The notes under the pieces were generated by a model that saw only the letters and a program-made list of their open reading frames with translations, made no database searches and was not told the DNA's origin. DNA of 64,000 nucleotides from Pontibacter mangrovi. GTDB lineage: Bacteria; Bacteroidota; Bacteroidia; Cytophagales; Hymenobacteraceae. Position numbers and translations under genes: made by a program. The stretch covers positions 62,001 through 126,000 of the forward strand of contig NZ_VFRQ01000007.1 of NCBI RefSeq assembly GCF_006385705.1, read 5' to 3'. This document shows, in pieces, positions 1 to 9,170 of the stretch (its first letter is position 1; the number at the start of each line of letters is the position of its first letter).

Positions 1-1
1 C

Positions 2-33
2 AAAAAAGGAGACCAAAACTGGCCTCCTTTTTT
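2..33. terminator. Bidirectional intrinsic terminator
   Basis: A 10-bp stem (aaaaaaggag pairing with ctcctttttt) plus three further pairs after one mismatch closes a short AAAC loop. A-run and T-run lie on both sides, so it can stop transcripts from either strand. It lies just downstream of the leftward histone-H1-like gene. Confidence 0.8.
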
Positions 34-56
34 GTTGTATTCAGTCTGTCTGAAAC

Positions 57-248
57 TTATTTCTTGTCAGCAGTGCTGTTTTTCATGTCCTGAACTTCCT
101 TGCGGATGTCCTGCGCCATGTTCTTCAGGTCCTGCATGCCTTTGCGTACGCGAGTACCAGCAGCGGCATTGCCTTTCTCATAGAACTTTTCGAAGTCACC
201 TTCCAGAGACATAACTAAGTCCTTCAGTTTGCTAAAGTTGTTGTTCAT
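57..248 (-). CDS. Histone H1-like small basic protein
   Basis: This 63-residue, Lys-rich, mostly helical protein matches the short histone H1-like family found across Bacteroidota, recognised by the start MNNNFSKLKDLVMSLEGDFE and the central FYEKGNAAAGTRVRKGMQDL. Such proteins are thought to bind DNA as nucleoid-associated factors, an inference from composition and family name. It is a single-gene unit ended by the hairpin at 2-33. The ATG at 248 is the first in frame and gives the usual family length. There is no signal peptide or membrane segment. Confidence 0.8.
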   Translation of the reverse strand: MNNNFSKLKDLVMSLEGDFEKFYEKGNAAAGTRVRKGMQDLKNMAQDIRKEVQDMKNSTADKK

Positions 249-353
249 TAGAGCAATTGTTATAGTGAAACATTTAATTTTGTAGCTCTAATATACACAT
301 TTGTTACAAACAAGCAAAGATTAGGCAATTTTAATATAAGCCTTTATGAGCCG

Positions 354-1592
354 TTAAGCCGTAACTGCGGGTGTAGAGTACAGTCCCTTGTCTAGCTTTT
401 GTGCAATTTTCTCAAATGCGTTGATTGTTTCCTCCACGTCAGCCAGCGAGTGCGCGGCTGTCGGGATCAGGCGCAGCATGATCACATCCTTTGGAACCAC
501 CGGGTACACCACGATAGAGCAGAAGATGCTGAAGTTTTCGCGCAGGTCCAGCGTCAGCTGCGTAGCATCCGGAATCTGGCCGTTCAGGAACACAGGCGTC
601 ACCGGCGATTCAGTTGTACCAATGTTGAATCCTTTTTCGCGCAGCCCGCTCTGCAGGGCGTGTACTACCTCCCACAGCTTGTCTTTCAGCTCCGGCTTAG
701 AGCGCAGCAGCTCCAGGCGTTTCAGGGCACCCACTACCAGCGGCATTGGCAGCGATTTGGCAAAGATCTGCGAACGCATGTTGTAGCGCAGGTACTCCAC
801 CACTTGCTCGTTAGATGCCACAAAGGCACCGATGCTGGCCATGGACTTGGCAAACGTTGAGAAGTATACGTCAATACCATCCTGCACGCCCAGGTGCTCT
901 CCAGTACCGGCACCCGTAGCACCCATCGTACCGAAGCCGTGCGCATCATCCACGAACAGGCGGAAGTTGAATTTCTCCTTCAGGGCCACCACTTCGCGCA
1001 GCTTGCCTAGGTTACCGGACATACCAAACACACCCTCGGTAATCACCAGGATAGCACCGCCTGTGTTCTCCGCCCACTTAGTGGCGCGAACCAGCTGCTT
1101 CTCCAGGCTTTCCATGTCGTTGTGGCCATACACAAAGCGCTTGCCCTGGTGCAGACGCACACCGTCTATGATACAAGCATGAGACTCGGCGTCGTAAACA
1201 ATCACATCGTGGCGATCAACCAAGGCATCTATAATTGAAAGCACCCCCTGATAACCGAAGTTCAGCAGCATGGCGTCATCCTTCTTCACAAATTCTGCCA
1301 GCTCAGACTCCAACTGCTCATGCAGGTTTGTATTACCAGACATAATGCGCGCGCCCATTGGCGTGGCCATCCCCCACTCTGCCGCGGCTTCAGCATCAGC
1401 TTTGCGCACTTCAGGGTGGTTTGCCAGGCCAAGGTAGTTGTTAAGGCTCCAGGTAAGTACCTCTTTGCCTCTGAACTTCATACGTGGAGCGATCTCACCC
1501 TCCAGCTTCGGAAATGTAAAATAACCGTGTGCGTAGTGCGAGTGGCTTCCTAGCGGGCCTCTGTTGGTCAACAACTTTTCAAATAAATCCAC
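354..1592 (-). CDS. spt: Serine palmitoyltransferase-like alpha-oxoamine synthase
   Basis: A 412-residue PLP-dependent enzyme of the alpha-oxoamine synthase family (fold type I aminotransferases). The Schiff-base lysine is K249 in STFAKS, D216 and H218 in DDAHG contact PLP, and H138 in ESHAC stacks on the ring. In Bacteroidota this subfamily usually condenses L-serine with a long-chain acyl-CoA or acyl-ACP to start sphingolipid synthesis. KBL (2-amino-3-ketobutyrate CoA ligase) and BioF are the alternative relatives; the sphingolipid role is preferred from overall likeness and is not proven here. Translation starts at GTG (1592), since no in-frame ATG lies near the conserved N terminus. It stands alone, divergent from accC. 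Confidence 0.75.
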   Translation of the reverse strand: MDLFEKLLTNRGPLGSHSHYAHGYFTFPKLEGEIAPRMKFRGKEVLTWSLNNYLGLANHPEVRKADAEAAAEWGMATPMGARIMSGNTNLHEQLESELAEFVKKDDAMLLNFGYQGVLSIIDALVDRHDVIVYDAESHACIIDGVRLHQGKRFVYGHNDMESLEKQLVRATKWAENTGGAILVITEGVFGMSGNLGKLREVVALKEKFNFRLFVDDAHGFGTMGATGAGTGEHLGVQDGIDVYFSTFAKSMASIGAFVASNEQVVEYLRYNMRSQIFAKSLPMPLVVGALKRLELLRSKPELKDKLWEVVHALQSGLREKGFNIGTTESPVTPVFLNGQIPDATQLTLDLRENFSIFCSIVVYPVVPKDVIMLRLIPTAAHSLADVEETINAFEKIAQKLDKGLYSTPAVTA

Positions 1593-1749
1593 TTGTGTAA
1601 TAATTAGGTTATCGGGATAATTTCTGATCTTTTTGTCATCGTGCCCTATAGCTTACAGTAAGGTACAATGCGGCACAAAGTTATGGTTTATTCATCTCAT
1701 ATACAATTGTTGCCCTATACAGTGATTCTCATTTTTAAAGGAGCATTTT

Positions 1750-1757
1750 TAACTTTG
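1750..1757 (+). promoter_or_regulatory. Candidate -7 element (TAACTTTG) for accC
   Basis: Matches the Bacteroidota -7 consensus TAnnTTTG and lies 46 bp before the accC start codon. No convincing TTG -33 element is visible at the usual spacing. Confidence 0.45.
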
Positions 1758-1802
1758 CCTCTAAAAGCGTTTCTTTGAAGTAAAATAAAGTAAAGCTTCT
1801 GC

Positions 1803-3305
1803 ATGAGAAAAATCAACAAGATTCTGGTCGCCAACCGTGGTGAGATTGCGCTGCGCGTTATGAGGACCGCTAAGGAAATGGGTATCAAGACCGTAGCCGT
1901 TTACAGCGAAGCCGATCGTAACGCCCTGCATGTGCGTTTTGCAGATGAGGCTGTGTGCGTGGGCGGACCTAAGTCAAGCGAGTCATACCTGCGCGGCGAC
2001 GTGATCATCCAGGTTTGCAAGGATCTTGGGGTGGACGCCATACACCCAGGCTATGGTTTCCTCTCGGAGAACGCTGGCTTTGCCAAGGCAGTGGAAGAGG
2101 CAGGGATTATCTTTATCGGCCCTTCTCCGGCAGCCATTGAACTGATGGGCAGCAAACTGGCGGCGAAGGCTGCCGTGGCCAAGTATAACATCCCGATGGT
2201 ACCCGGCACCGAAGAAGCCATTACCGACGTGGAGGAGGCAAAGCAAATTGCCCAGCAGGTAGGCTTCCCCATTCTGATTAAAGCCAGCGCCGGCGGCGGA
2301 GGCAAAGGCATGCGCGTGGTGGAGCACGTGGGGCTGTTTGAAGAGCAGATGCAGCTGGCTGTGAGCGAGGCCACTTCAGCCTTTGGCGACGGCTCCGTGT
2401 TTATAGAGAAATACATCGGCTCACCACGCCACATCGAAATTCAGGTGCTAGGCGACACCCATGGTAATATTGTGCACCTTTTCGAGCGCGAGTGCTCTAT
2501 CCAGCGCCGCCACCAGAAGGTGATCGAAGAAGCGCCTTCGGCCATCCTTACCCCTGCCCTGCGCGAGGAAATGGGCCGCAACGCCGTAAACGTAGCCAAG
2601 GCCTGCGATTATGTGGGAGCCGGCACGGTGGAGTTCCTGCTGGACGAGAACATGAATTTCTACTTCCTGGAAATGAACACCCGCCTGCAGGTAGAGCACC
2701 CAGTAACAGAGCAGATTACGGGCCTGGACCTGGTCAAAGAACAGATCCTTATCGCAGAAGGCAATGCCCTTAGCTTCCGACAGGAAGACCTTGAGATATA
2801 CGGCCACGCGCTGGAGCTACGCGTTTATGCTGAAGACCCGGCCAACAACTTCCTCCCAGATATTGGCAAGCTCGAAACTTATAGAAGACCGCAAGGCCTG
2901 GGCGTGCGGGTGGACGATGGCTTTGAGCAAGGCATGGAAATCCCGATTTACTACGACCCGATGATCGCCAAACTGGTCACCTTTGGCAAAGACCGCCAGG
3001 AAGCCATTGACAAGATGCTGCGTGCCATCGAGGAGTATCAGATTACCGGTATCGAAACTACGCTTCCGTTTGGAGCTTATGTGCTACAGCACGAGGCCTT
3101 TGTAAGCGGCGACTTCGACACTAAGTTTATAGAGCGCCACTTCAGCCCGGAGGTGCTGGAAAGAAAGCCGGACGAAGGAGCCGACGAAGTGGCAGCTGCC
3201 TTGGCAGCCATGCTGATGAACAAGCAAAAACCCGCCACCGCTGATGCTGTGGCCTTAGCCTCAGAGAACAGCACCTCTAACTGGCGCAGAAACAGGACCA
3301 GATAA
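1803..3305 (+). CDS. accC: Acetyl-CoA carboxylase biotin carboxylase subunit
   Basis: A 500-residue biotin carboxylase that carboxylates the biotin on AccB using ATP and bicarbonate, the first step of malonyl-CoA formation. The N-terminal biotin carboxylase fold starts KILVANRGEIALRV. The ATP-grasp glycine loop (KASAGGGGKGMR) is near residue 160, the metal and catalytic segment FLEMNTRLQVEHPVTE is near 290, and the C-terminal domain follows. It is longer than E. coli AccC (about 449) by an acidic and Ala-rich tail. No accB or carboxyltransferase lies beside it, so the biotin carrier is elsewhere. A pyruvate or propionyl-CoA carboxylase biotin carboxylase subunit is the alternative. Confidence 0.85.
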   Translation: MRKINKILVANRGEIALRVMRTAKEMGIKTVAVYSEADRNALHVRFADEAVCVGGPKSSESYLRGDVIIQVCKDLGVDAIHPGYGFLSENAGFAKAVEEAGIIFIGPSPAAIELMGSKLAAKAAVAKYNIPMVPGTEEAITDVEEAKQIAQQVGFPILIKASAGGGGKGMRVVEHVGLFEEQMQLAVSEATSAFGDGSVFIEKYIGSPRHIEIQVLGDTHGNIVHLFERECSIQRRHQKVIEEAPSAILTPALREEMGRNAVNVAKACDYVGAGTVEFLLDENMNFYFLEMNTRLQVEHPVTEQITGLDLVKEQILIAEGNALSFRQEDLEIYGHALELRVYAEDPANNFLPDIGKLETYRRPQGLGVRVDDGFEQGMEIPIYYDPMIAKLVTFGKDRQEAIDKMLRAIEEYQITGIETTLPFGAYVLQHEAFVSGDFDTKFIERHFSPEVLERKPDEGADEVAAALAAMLMNKQKPATADAVALASENSTSNWRRNRTR

Positions 3306-3328
3306 GTATAACGAAAGTATAAAGTATG

Positions 3329-3377
3329 AATCCCCTGGATCAGAAGTATACGCCTCTGGTTCAGGGGATTTTCTTTT
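3329..3377 (+). terminator. Intrinsic terminator of accC
   Basis: The arms aatcccctg and caggggatt enclose an imperfect inner stem and a loop containing AAGTATAC, followed by a T-rich run (ttttctttt). It lies 24 bp past the accC stop. Confidence 0.7.
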
Positions 3378-3772
3378 GGGCCATAGGTTTAGCGCGAGCA
3401 TAACTTATGGCTTATACAAACATCTGTTGTTCCAAGCGCATTGAAATTTTTAAACCGGTAGGCTAATTCCCCTCCTTGGGGGGTTAGGGGTGGGTTTAGG
3501 CTGGAGGCAAATTGTATACTGAACCAGGGCGCGCTATTCATTTGATAATGGTATTATTACCGCAGCAGTTAGAACTACTTTGCTTCGAAGAAGCAAAGGG
3601 CAACAATGCCTTTCGCTATAGTTTATACTTTGTATAAAGTTATAAAGTATAAATACTTTCAAATTTATACTTTTCTGCCTGGGCAGAAAGCAAGTTACAA
3701 ACCTGCCTCATGCTTTGCCACAAGTTACGCTGTCGCTAAACTTGCGGCAGCAGGCCTGCAACGTATAAAAAC
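3378..3772. other. Intergenic stretch without a gene
   Basis: About 400 bp between the accC terminator and the rplT terminator. No convincing coding frame was seen. It holds a G-rich REP-like element (3467-3500), a perfect 9-bp hairpin (arms ctttgcttc at 3578-3586 and gaagcaaag at 3590-3598), and several AAGTATA/TATACTT words at about 3615-3672. It looks like repeat-accumulating spacer DNA between convergent operons. Confidence 0.5.
3467..3500. repeat. REP-like G-rich intergenic element
   Basis: The segment has a cccctcc/gggg palindromic half followed by GGTTAGGGGTGGGTTT. From memory, words of this kind (CCCTCC...TTAGGGGTGGGTTT) recur in intergenic spacers of many Bacteroidota genomes. Only one copy is visible in this window, so its repeat status rests on that recollection. 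Confidence 0.4.
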
Positions 3773-3803
3773 AAAAAGGGCTTAGCATGTCGCTAAGCCC
3801 TTC
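3773..3803 (-). terminator. Terminator of the thrS-infC-rpmI-rplT operon
   Basis: Perfect stem aagggcttagc / gctaagccctt with a 5-nt loop. On the minus strand it is followed by TTTTTGTTTTT, a strong U-tract. It lies 22 bp past the rplT stop. Confidence 0.85.
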
Positions 3804-3824
3804 TGTATTATATCTGAAAGTAAA

Positions 3825-4169
3825 TTACTTTACTTTATCAACGATAGCTTTGAAAGCCTCTGGGTGGTTCATCGCCAGGTCAGCAAGTACTTTGCGGTTC
3901 AGGTCGATGTTCGCCTTCTTCAGGCCGCCCATCAGCACAGAGTAAGACAAGCCGTGCTCGCGGGCACCGGCGTTGATACGCTGGATCCACAGCGCTCTGA
4001 AGTCTCTCTTCTTAGCTTTTCTGTCGCGGTAAGCATACAGCAAACCTTTTTCTACCGCGTTTTTCGCAACTGTCCAAACGTTCTTGCGACGGCCAAAGTA
4101 ACCTTTGGCCATTTTCATTACTTTTTTTCTTCTGTGTCGTGCTGCTACGACATTTACCGATCTAGGCAT
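3825..4169 (-). CDS. rplT: Large ribosomal subunit protein bL20
   Basis: A 114-residue bL20, an early-assembly 23S rRNA-binding protein. The start [24 protein letters not shown] is characteristic, as are [26 protein letters not shown] and the C-terminal helix. It is last in the thrS-infC-rpmI-rplT operon, the standard bacterial order. In other bacteria L20 represses this operon by binding mRNA; whether that holds here cannot be told from the sequence. Confidence 0.97.
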   Translation of the reverse strand: MPRSVNVVAARHRRKKVMKMAKGYFGRRKNVWTVAKNAVEKGLLYAYRDRKAKKRDFRALWIQRINAGAREHGLSYSVLMGGLKKANIDLNRKVLADLAMNHPEAFKAIVDKVK

Positions 4170-4269
4170 TTTGTTTAAAGTTTTGGCGGCTGGTGATTAT
4201 GATAAATCTTTTAAAGACCAGACACCGGGTTCGTACTAATAATTAACCTACACTAATTCTATCGCAGAA

Positions 4270-4464
4270 TTAGATTTTCAGCATGAATTTAACGTTTGCC
4301 TCGTCAGCTTTGCTAACTAGGCCGATGTGAGTCAAATTACGCTTCTGCTTTGTCGTCTTCTTGGTCAGGATGTGGCTTTTGTAAGCGTGCTTACGCTTGA
4401 TCTTGCCAGTGCCTGTCAAAGAAAAACGCTTCTTTGCACCAGACTTGGTTTTTACTTTTGGCAT
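4270..4464 (-). CDS. rpmI: Large ribosomal subunit protein bL35
   Basis: A 64-residue bL35, recognised by [20 protein letters not shown] near the N terminus and the Lys/Arg-rich centre ([17 protein letters not shown]). It lies between infC and rplT, with 100 bp before rplT. It is expected to be translated stoichiometrically with L20. Confidence 0.97.
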   Translation of the reverse strand: MPKVKTKSGAKKRFSLTGTGKIKRKHAYKSHILTKKTTKQKRNLTHIGLVSKADEANVKFMLKI

Positions 4465-4487
4465 GAGTATATAATTAATTGAAAAAA

Positions 4488-5048
4488 TTACTTTTTCACA
4501 GGAGCGTTTTTCGGAGCCAGAATCAGGAACATGCGCTTTCCTTCCAGCTTTGGCAACTGCTCAACTTTTGCTAAATCCTCCAGCGCCTGCGCAAACTTCA
4601 GCAACAGGATCTCGCCGCGCTCTTTAAATACGATTGACCTGCCCACGAAGTGCACGTAAGACTTGATCTTGTAACCACTCTCCAGGAAGCCTTTGGCGTG
4701 CTTCAGCTTAAACTCAAAGTCGTGGTCGTCGGTGTTCGGACCGAAGCGGATCTCCTTGATCACAACTTTCTGCTGCTTTGCCTTCATCTCCCTGGTCTTC
4801 TTCTTCTGTTCGTACTTGAACTTAGAATAATCGATGATGCGGCATACAGGTGGATTGGCTGTAGGCGAAATCTCAACCAAGTCAAGATTTTGCTCATTCG
4901 CTATCTTTTGAGCATCTCTGGTTGAGAACACTCCTTGCTCAACATTGTCACCAACCAACCGGACTTCTCTGGCAGTTATTTTTTCATTGACTTTGTATGG
5001 CTCCTCCACCTTTCCGCGTGGGATGTAGCGCCTGTTCTGCGTAGCTAT
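4488..5048 (-). CDS. infC: Translation initiation factor IF-3, starting at AUA
   Basis: IF-3 binds the 30S subunit, prevents premature 50S joining and proofreads start codons. The N-domain ([20 protein letters not shown]), linker and C-domain ([20 protein letters not shown]) are all present. A GTG at 5009 would remove the conserved leader [11 protein letters not shown] seen in relatives. The frame stays open upstream to a TAA at 5061-5063 with no ATG, GTG or TTG between. ATA at 5048-5046 lies 7 nt after AGGAGG, ideal Shine-Dalgarno spacing, so I place the start there (186 aa). Non-canonical infC starts (AUU in E. coli) let IF-3 autoregulate its own translation; the same logic is inferred here. 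Confidence 0.85.
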   Translation of the reverse strand: MATQNRRYIPRGKVEEPYKVNEKITAREVRLVGDNVEQGVFSTRDAQKIANEQNLDLVEISPTANPPVCRIIDYSKFKYEQKKKTREMKAKQQKVVIKEIRFGPNTDDHDFEFKLKHAKGFLESGYKIKSYVHFVGRSIVFKERGEILLLKFAQALEDLAKVEQLPKLEGKRMFLILAPKNAPVKK

Positions 5049-5055
5049 AGTTGTA

Positions 5056-5063
5056 CCTCCTTA
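5056..5063 (-). promoter_or_regulatory. Strong Shine-Dalgarno of infC
   Basis: The minus-strand segment reads TAAGGAGG and is followed after 7 nt (tacaact) by ATA. The match to the 16S tail is unusual because most genes in this window have no recognisable ribosome-binding site. It decides the choice of AUA as the start. Confidence 0.8.
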
Positions 5064-5126
5064 ATTTAAATTCTACAATTAGGTTGCGAATATCGCAAAT
5101 TATCTATCAAAAAAGAAATTTCTCCT

Positions 5127-7064
5127 TTAATTGTTCAGCATTTCAGCGATTTTGCCCTGAAAGTATGTGCTGAACTCCTCGATCGCCATGGAACCCAGGT
5201 CGCCTTCGCCGTGCTTTCTAACAGACACCGCGCCGTTCTCCTGCTCCTTCTCCCCCACGATCAGCATATAAGGCACCTTACGCACCTCCGCGTCGCGTAT
5301 CTTGCGGCCAATTTTCTCGTCACGGTTATCCACGTAGCCCCTGATGTCGTCCTGCTGCAGGCGATCGTATACCTGCTGGGCATATTCATGGTACTTCTCA
5401 GAGATCGGAAGTATGGCAATCTGCTCCGGGCTCAGCCACAGTGGGAAGTTACCGCCGCAGTGCTCGATCAGCACCGCCACGAAACGTTCCAGCGAGCCAA
5501 ACGGCGCACGGTGGATCATAACCGGCCGATGTTTCTGGTTATCAGCACCAATGTATTCCAGCTGGAACCTTTCTGGTAAGTTATAATCAACCTGAATAGT
5601 TCCCAGCTGCCACTTACGGCCAAGGGCATCCTTCACCATAAAGTCGAGCTTAGGTCCGTAAAACGCAGCTTCTCCCAGTTCGGTTACAGTGCGAAGGCCT
5701 TTCTCTTCTGCAGCCTCTATAATAGCGCTCTCGGCTTTCTCCCATACTTCGTCCGTGCCGATGTACTTGGATTTGTTCTCCGGGTCGCGGAGCGAGATCT
5801 GGGCGGTATAGTCATCAAAGCCAAGCGCCTTAAATACATACAGCACCAGGTCGATCACCTTGATGAACTCCTCCTTCACCTGATCGGGGCGGCAGAAGAT
5901 GTGCGCATCGTCCTGGGTAAAGCCACGCACGCGGGTCAGGCCGTGCAGCTCGCCGCTCTGCTCGTAGCGGTATACGGTGCCAAACTCTGCAAACCGCACC
6001 GGCAGCTCCTTATAAGAGCGCGGACGAGACTTATAGATCTCGCAGTGGTGCGGGCAGTTCATCGGCTTCAGCAGGAACTCCTCGTTCTCATTGGGTGTCT
6101 TGATCGGCTGGAAAGAGTCTGCGCCATACTTTTCGTAGTGGCCTGAGGTAACATAAAGCTCTTTGCTGCCGATATGCGGCGTCACCACCGGCTGATACCC
6201 GGCTTTTACCTGCGCTCTGCGCATAAACTGCTCCAAGCGCTCGCGCAGCAGGGTACCTTTTGGCAACCACAGCGGCAGCCCCATGCCTACCTTCTCAGAG
6301 AAAGTGAACAGCTCCAGCTCCTTACCCAGCTTGCGGTGGTCGCGCTTCTTGGCTTCCTCCAGGCGCTCCAGGTACTCTGTCAGCTCCTTCTGCTTCGGAA
6401 AAGTGACGCCGTAGATACGGGTCAGCTGCTTGTTCTTTTCGTCGCCGCGCCAGTAAGCGCCGGCAATGTTCATGATCTTGGCCGCCTTGATAAAGCCTGT
6501 GTTCGGGATGTGCGGCCCACGGCAAAGGTCTACGAAATTACCCTGCTCATAAAATGTGATAGAACCGTCCTCCAAGTCTTTAATCAGGTCCAGTTTATAC
6601 TCGTCGCCCTTCTCGGTAAAGTATGCAACAGCGTCAGCTTTGGAAACCTCGCTGCGCTTATACTCGTTTTTCTGGCGGGCCAGCTCCAGCATTTTCTGCT
6701 CCAGCTTCGCAATGTCTTCCTGCGAAAGGTGGTGCTCCCCCAGATCCACGTCGTAATAAAAGCCGTTCTCCACCGGAGGCCCTATACCGAATTTCACATC
6801 CGGATACAGGTCTTCCAAAGCTTCCGCCAGCAGGTGGGCAGAAGAGTGCCAGAAGGTGTTTTTGCCTTCCTCATCGTTCCAGGTGAGCAGTTGCACCGTG
6901 GCGTCCTCGCTGATAGGGCGCGTTGCATCCCATATCGTTCCGTTTACTTTGGCAGCAAGCACATTTCGGGCTAAGCCTTCGCTAATGCTCTGGGCGATCT
7001 CAAGGCTGGAAACGCCGCTTTCGTACTGGCGCACCGAACCGTCTGGCAGTGTGATGTTGATCAT
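5127..7064 (-). CDS. thrS: Threonine-tRNA ligase
   Basis: A 645-residue ThrRS that charges tRNA-Thr. Domain order: TGS (about 1-62), the editing domain with [11 protein letters not shown] and [10 protein letters not shown], and the class II catalytic core with [20 protein letters not shown]. Zinc ligands are likely in MNCPHHCE and [11 protein letters not shown]. An anticodon-binding domain follows ([12 protein letters not shown] to the end). The editing site looks intact. It starts 6 bp after the TPR lipoprotein stop and is followed by infC, so one transcript probably carries lipoprotein-thrS-infC-rpmI-rplT. Confidence 0.96.
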   Translation of the reverse strand: MINITLPDGSVRQYESGVSSLEIAQSISEGLARNVLAAKVNGTIWDATRPISEDATVQLLTWNDEEGKNTFWHSSAHLLAEALEDLYPDVKFGIGPPVENGFYYDVDLGEHHLSQEDIAKLEQKMLELARQKNEYKRSEVSKADAVAYFTEKGDEYKLDLIKDLEDGSITFYEQGNFVDLCRGPHIPNTGFIKAAKIMNIAGAYWRGDEKNKQLTRIYGVTFPKQKELTEYLERLEEAKKRDHRKLGKELELFTFSEKVGMGLPLWLPKGTLLRERLEQFMRRAQVKAGYQPVVTPHIGSKELYVTSGHYEKYGADSFQPIKTPNENEEFLLKPMNCPHHCEIYKSRPRSYKELPVRFAEFGTVYRYEQSGELHGLTRVRGFTQDDAHIFCRPDQVKEEFIKVIDLVLYVFKALGFDDYTAQISLRDPENKSKYIGTDEVWEKAESAIIEAAEEKGLRTVTELGEAAFYGPKLDFMVKDALGRKWQLGTIQVDYNLPERFQLEYIGADNQKHRPVMIHRAPFGSLERFVAVLIEHCGGNFPLWLSPEQIAILPISEKYHEYAQQVYDRLQQDDIRGYVDNRDEKIGRKIRDAEVRKVPYMLIVGEKEQENGAVSVRKHGEGDLGSMAIEEFSTYFQGKIAEMLNN

Positions 7065-7070
7065 AGTTGT

Positions 7071-8183
7071 TTATCTTTCTATCTGTTCCTGTAGGCGTAC
7101 AGCTGCACTATCAGGCATTGGTCTTGCAATTCTATACTTTAACCGTGCGACGGCCCGTTTGGCATATACTGCAGTTGGGTCTTTTGCCAGCAGGAGCTGG
7201 TAGGTTTCCATCGCTTTCGAGTAAAGGCCGTTCCGCTCGTAGGCGCTGGCTAGTCTGGCCAGGTAATCCGGATCAGAACGGTATGGTTTGTAAATTTTCT
7301 CCAGCCGCTCCAGCGCCTCTTCGTTGTTTCCCTGCCCTAGTTCAAAAACGGCAAGTTTAAACTGAGCCCCTGAAAGCGTATCGTTTATACTTACCGCCTT
7401 CCGGTAGGCAAGTATGGCGCTATCCTGTTTCTGCACCGCCTCATAAATCCTGCCCTGGGTAAGCCAAAGCTTGGCATCATTCTTGGCTTTCGCCTTGGAT
7501 TTCAACAGGTATGCCGTTGCCTGCTCAAGGTCTCCTTTACTAACCATGATAGCTGCCAGCTCGCGCTGCGGCTCCATAAAATCCGGGTCCTGCTCCAGGG
7601 CCAACCGGAAATTATGAACTGCCTTAGCGGTGTCCCCGGTTTCTTCCCACACCCGCCCTTTGTAATAAAAGGCAAACTCGTTGTAGGGCGACAGTTCCTG
7701 TGCCTTATCCAGCTGCTCCAGCGACTTTTTATACTCTTTTTGCTCTAAGTACAGCTCTCCCAGCAGCACATACAAGGGCGCGCTCTGAAATGAGTTGCGC
7801 TCTGCTGCCAGCGCCAGCGGCATGGCTTCTTCGGTTTTCCCCATGGCCCGCAGTACCTGTGCTTTCACGAACAAACTGGAGGGCTGCTTTTTTGTGAGCG
7901 CTACCGCCCGGTCCGCATCCTCAAGTGCCTGCTCCAACTCCCCTTTCCGCAACAGCACAACAGCGCGCCGGGCATACAAACTGCCGTCGCGCTCAGAGTT
8001 CTCGATGGCGGCATTCAGGTTCCGCAGTTGCGACGCGGGGTCATCCTTCACCTCAGCCAGGTTCACCATCTGCTCGTGGTCACCTTCGTCCAGCGTGCAG
8101 CCAGCCAAAGATACCGACAAGCCCAACAGCAACATCCCTAAAATTCGCATTCTTACCGGCTCTTTATACTTTCTCAGGCGCAT
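7071..8183 (-). CDS. TPR-repeat lipoprotein
   Basis: A 370-residue protein with an N-terminal lipoprotein signal ending in LSVSLAGC (lipidated Cys at residue 29) and then about eight tetratricopeptide repeats. Repeat signatures such as SLYARRAVVLLRKGELEQAL and FAFYYKGRVWEETGDTAKAV are visible. TPR arrays scaffold protein-protein contacts; the partner is unknown. It should be periplasmic or surface-anchored. The start at 8183 sits in the context AAGTATAAATG, the same as ychF; a second Met at 8150 would give a shorter signal peptide. It lies 6 bp upstream of thrS, an odd partner for a translation operon. Confidence 0.75.
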   Translation of the reverse strand: MRLRKYKEPVRMRILGMLLLGLSVSLAGCTLDEGDHEQMVNLAEVKDDPASQLRNLNAAIENSERDGSLYARRAVVLLRKGELEQALEDADRAVALTKKQPSSLFVKAQVLRAMGKTEEAMPLALAAERNSFQSAPLYVLLGELYLEQKEYKKSLEQLDKAQELSPYNEFAFYYKGRVWEETGDTAKAVHNFRLALEQDPDFMEPQRELAAIMVSKGDLEQATAYLLKSKAKAKNDAKLWLTQGRIYEAVQKQDSAILAYRKAVSINDTLSGAQFKLAVFELGQGNNEEALERLEKIYKPYRSDPDYLARLASAYERNGLYSKAMETYQLLLAKDPTAVYAKRAVARLKYRIARPMPDSAAVRLQEQIER

Positions 8184-8260
8184 TTATACTTGTCTGCGCT
8201 AAATTAAGACATTTTAACCAAATAGAAACACCCGCAGCGCTCTTACCGCCGGCTATAAAA

Positions 8261-8293
8261 AACAAAAGCCTGCTACCTAAAAGGAAGCAGGCT
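8261..8293 (-). terminator. Terminator of the 8.3-9.1 kb TPR gene
   Basis: Stem agcctgct / agcaggct with extra cct/agg pairing. On the minus strand it is followed by TTTGTTTTTT. It lies 18 bp past the stop of the leftward TPR gene. Confidence 0.8.
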
Positions 8294-8311
8294 CTATCAT
8301 CGGTTTCTATT

Positions 8312-9103
8312 TTAAATTTTCTGTTGCTCCTGCAACATCATATTGCACCGCCTGCTTAGCTCAAGTTCGTCCTGGGTTCGAAGCGAAAGCGAAAGGGCCT
8401 TGTGCAAGGTATCGATGCAGGCTGTCGTGTTTTTCATTTCTTTGTACACGCAGGCTAGGTCATAATAATAGCTAATATTGCCCGGAGCATAGGAAACGGC
8501 TTTTTCGATAGCCTCTGCCGCTTTTTGGTTTGTAGCCTCTTCCGCTACGCCTCCAAAAATCATTTTGCAGGCTGCTCGCTCGGCAAAGTTCAGGTTCGCC
8601 ATCTTGAAGTACCACCGCCCCAGCACATGCCAGGCGCCAGCATGGTGACTGTCGGCTTGCAAGGCTGCGTCCACATAAGGCTTCATCTGATGTATGTTTC
8701 TCAGACGCTCTTTGGGGCCGGACACCATCGCTTTCGCGCCCAGAGCTACAGCCATCGCATAGTTCGATTCAGCGTTCTTCGGCTGCAAAGTATAAGCACT
8801 TTGGGCATAAGCTGCGGCTTTGTTAAAATGCTCCAGCTTTCGCGTCTCATCCGAAAAGCGGTCGCCGATGCGGCTGTGCAAAATGCTCGCCTTGCAAAGT
8901 GCCTCAAAATTATCGGGAGAGGCAACGATCACCTGCTCATACAACTTCAGCGCCTCGCTGTCTTTGTAGCTGTTCAGAAGCTCTTCTGCCCGTTTCATCA
9001 GCTCGGTATTCCCGACTACAGGATTGTCTGATGCCCAGGCTGGCACCGGATTACCCCCGCAAAGGAGAAAACCTACCACACAAACGATACAGAATCTTTT
9101 CAT
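8312..9103 (-). CDS. Secreted TPR protein, RMD-like
   Basis: A 263-residue protein with a Sec signal peptide (hydrophobic IVCVVGFLLCGG, likely cleaved after AWA-S) and TPR-type helices. The central helices (YAMAVALGAKAMVSG, HHAGAWHVLGRWYFKMANLNF) resemble the RMD/regulator-of-microtubule-dynamics TPR family that also occurs in bacteria. It probably acts in the periplasm as a binding scaffold; no enzymatic motif is seen. I chose the ATG at 9103 (context AAGTATG) over a TTG four codons upstream because the signal peptide starts cleanly there. It is a single-gene unit. Confidence 0.7.
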   Translation of the reverse strand: MKRFCIVCVVGFLLCGGNPVPAWASDNPVVGNTELMKRAEELLNSYKDSEALKLYEQVIVASPDNFEALCKASILHSRIGDRFSDETRKLEHFNKAAAYAQSAYTLQPKNAESNYAMAVALGAKAMVSGPKERLRNIHQMKPYVDAALQADSHHAGAWHVLGRWYFKMANLNFAERAACKMIFGGVAEEATNQKAAEAIEKAVSYAPGNISYYYDLACVYKEMKNTTACIDTLHKALSLSLRTQDELELSRRCNMMLQEQQKI

Positions 9104-9170
9104 ACTTATTTTCAACTCCTTTAACCTAGCAAGATTCAGCGATTATCGCAAGGCATCAGGAGAGAAAATC

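Noticed and set aside
3306..3824. Pseudogene or small RNA gene in the accC-rplT spacer
   Set aside because: No frame with recognisable protein character, and the palindromes are explained by two terminators and repeats; an sRNA cannot be shown from sequence alone.
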